Shown: positions 12,533-13,716 of the stretch, in pieces
Layout of the letters: every line of letters begins with the position of its first letter
How positions within the stretch are numbered: position 1 is the first letter of the stretch
NCBI GenBank assembly: GCA_039590215.1
Contig: JBDHFX010000046.1
Span: 1 to 13,716 of the forward strand
Direction of reading: 5' to 3'
Length of the DNA stretch: 13,716 bases
From: CAMYLR01 sp039590215
GTDB lineage: Bacteria; Gemmatimonadota; Gemmatimonadetes; JACCXV01; JAHWKZ01
Position numbers and translations under genes: made by a program
The notes under the pieces: generated by a model
Seen by the model: the letters and a program-made list of their open reading frames with translations, nothing else
What the model was told of the DNA's origin: nothing
Database searches by the model: none

Positions 12533-13716
12533 GCCCGACTGGTTCTCAGCCAGCCCGCCGCTGGCTCTCCACACTGCTTGACATCCGTTCCAACGAATGG
12601 CCGACCGTATGGCTACTGTTCGGCTACTTCTTCCTGCTCACGTCAACTACCAATCTACTTCGCCCGGCTCGAGTTGCGCTCTTCCTGAGCACCGCGGGAG
12701 CCGAGAACCTGCCATGGGCATACATCGCAAGCGCAGTGGTCTCAGCCCTCGCCACAGTCGCATACGGACGGCTTACTGCCTCGCTTTCACGAAGTCGGCA
12801 AGTCGTCGTTACGCTGGCGATCGTGATCGCCTCGCTGATCGTATTCTGGGTGTTGCTGAACCAACCCGACGGCCGCAGCGCGGGTGGATTCTACGTGTGG
12901 GTCAACGTCTTCACGTTGTTGTTGGTCAGCCAGTTCTACCTAATCAGCAGCGACCTTTTCGATCCTCGCCAAGCGAAGCGCGTGTTTGGCTTTATCGGCA
13001 CCGGAGGATTGTTAGGCGGGGTGGTCGGAAGCAGCGCAGCCGGGGTTCTCTCTAGACCACTCGGGGTCGTCAATCTGATCCTCATAGCGGCAGCCCTGTT
13101 GATAACGTGTACGATCTTGGCGTTGTGGGTGCTCAGGGTCGGCACGGTCCGCGAAACACGGCGGGCGGATAGCCAGCACAGCCCGCGGCGCAGAGACCAG
13201 GCTCTCGCAAGCGGCTTTCGTTCGATCAAACGACTGCCGCATCTCCGGCGTATCGCGATACTCCTGTTTGTCACAATCCTCGTATCTACGTTCGTCGACT
13301 GGATGTTCAGCTTTCTCGTCCAGTCAGCTATACCCGAACGGGAGGCTCAGGCCGAGTTCCTTGGTCGCACGTTCGCTGTCTTCAGCGGCCTGGCACTTGT
13401 TTTTCAACTTGCTGCGACCGGCGTGGTCATTCGTCTGTGCGGGCTTGCCGGCGCATTGTTGATCCTGCCGATCGGTATGGGGATGGGTGCCGCCGGGCTC
13501 GTATTCGTGCCGGGACTGGTCACGGCTACCGCGGGCAAGGGTTTTGACATGACGCTCCGAAACTCGATCAACCAATCCGCGCGCGAGTTGCTCTTCCTAC
13601 CGGTGCCGACAGCACTCAAACAACGCGCCAAACCGTTTATCGATGTCGTTCTCGCTCGGAGCGCGGATGGGGTAGCTGGCGTGTTGATCCTGCTCGGGAG
13701 TGGCGTCGCCGGGACC
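12529..13716 (+). CDS. NTP/NDP-antiporter-like MFS membrane protein (3' end beyond window)
   Basis: 396 codons are visible before the window ends, with no stop. The sequence has many hydrophobic segments: TVWLLFGYFFLLTSTTNLLRP (about 26-46), WAYIASAVVSALATVAYG, VVVTLAIVIASLIVFWVLL, WVNVFTLLLVSQFYLIS, FGFIGTGGLLGGVVGSSAAG, NLILIAAALLITCTILALWVL and several more after 240. The hallmarks DLFDPRQAKRVFGFIGTGG and NSINQSARELLFLPVP followed by KQRAKPFIDV resemble ATP:ADP antiporter-like (Npt1/Npt2, TlcC) transporters. Substrate in free-living members is uncertain. No ATG, GTG or TTG occurs in frame between the TGA at 12421 and GTG 12736, which lies beyond conserved helix 1. CTG 12529 (CTGA overlap, AGGAG 11 nt upstream) is therefore the proposed start, with CTG 12574 as alternative. 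Confidence 0.85.
   Translation, partial: MSPTGSQPARRWLSTLLDIRSNEWPTVWLLFGYFFLLTSTTNLLRPARVALFLSTAGAENLPWAYIASAVVSALATVAYGRLTASLSRSRQVVVTLAIVIASLIVFWVLLNQPDGRSAGGFYVWVNVFTLLLVSQFYLISSDLFDPRQAKRVFGFIGTGGLLGGVVGSSAAGVLSRPLGVVNLILIAAALLITCTILALWVLRVGTVRETRRADSQHSPRRRDQALASGFRSIKRLPHLRRIAILLFVTILVSTFVDWMFSFLVQSAIPEREAQAEFLGRTFAVFSGLALVFQLAATGVVIRLCGLAGALLILPIGMGMGAAGLVFVPGLVTATAGKGFDMTLRNSINQSARELLFLPVPTALKQRAKPFIDVVLARSADGVAGVLILLGSGVAGT

Noticed and set aside
12597..13055. 152-aa plus-strand open frame
   Set aside because: Arg-rich shadow of the transporter gene, whose frame has clear membrane helices and family motifs.
12936..13274. Minus-strand open frame opposite the transporter
   Set aside because: Antisense shadow of transporter codons with no recognisable domain.
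1..13716. CRISPR arrays, insertion sequences, prophage or defence genes
   Set aside because: No regularly spaced repeats, transposase, integrase or nuclease-like coding regions were found on either strand.

Overview
The window is GC-rich, densely coded bacterial chromosome with no phage, IS or CRISPR content. Class 1B dihydroorotate dehydrogenase (pyrD/pyrK), an AMIN-type cell-wall amidase, an outer-envelope-type TPR lipoprotein and an NTP/NDP-antiporter-like MFS protein together suggest a Gram-negative bacterium, perhaps of the Gemmatimonadota/FCB-like lineages. That placement is inference from gene content only.

Layout, left to right. (1) Positions 1-90 lie downstream of cysS and hold a strong minus-strand promoter plus a Shine-Dalgarno at the very edge, so a further minus-strand gene probably begins just outside the window. 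(2) 91-4562, minus strand, is transcribed as padR -> HAAS-like/NfeD fusion -> slipin (SPFH) -> MscS-type channel -> cysS. It starts from a promoter whose -35 overlaps a perfect 17-bp palindrome, and padR appears leaderless. (3) 4651-11983, minus strand, is a long operon: smpB -> N-acetylmuramoyl-L-alanine amidase -> TPR lipoprotein -> pyrK -> pyrD -> pyrF -> pyrE -> secreted NTF2-like protein. Most junctions are 4-nt stop/start overlaps, several with GTG or TTG starts. (4) 11984-12280 is the divergence point. Minus-strand smpB and plus-strand tRNA-Leu(CAG) have interleaved promoters inside a perfect 10-bp inverted repeat. The tRNA is itself flanked by complementary sequences, with a tandem 11-bp duplication at its 3' end. 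(5) 12281-13716, plus strand, has a small single-TM protein followed by the start of a nucleotide-transporter-like membrane protein. That protein has no ATG, GTG or TTG upstream of its conserved first helix and seems to start at CTG in a CTGA overlap. It runs off the right edge.

Working together: pyrK/D/F/E supply the last steps of UMP synthesis (dihydroorotate -> orotate -> OMP -> UMP), here co-transcribed with trans-translation and envelope genes. The left operon looks like a regulated membrane-organisation module: a PadR repressor, a membrane protein carrying the PadR-associated HAAS-like domain fused to NfeD, the usual slipin partner of NfeD, and a mechanosensitive channel. The essential cysS sits at its 3' end. 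The most promising unusual system is this PadR/HAAS-NfeD/slipin/MscS module.
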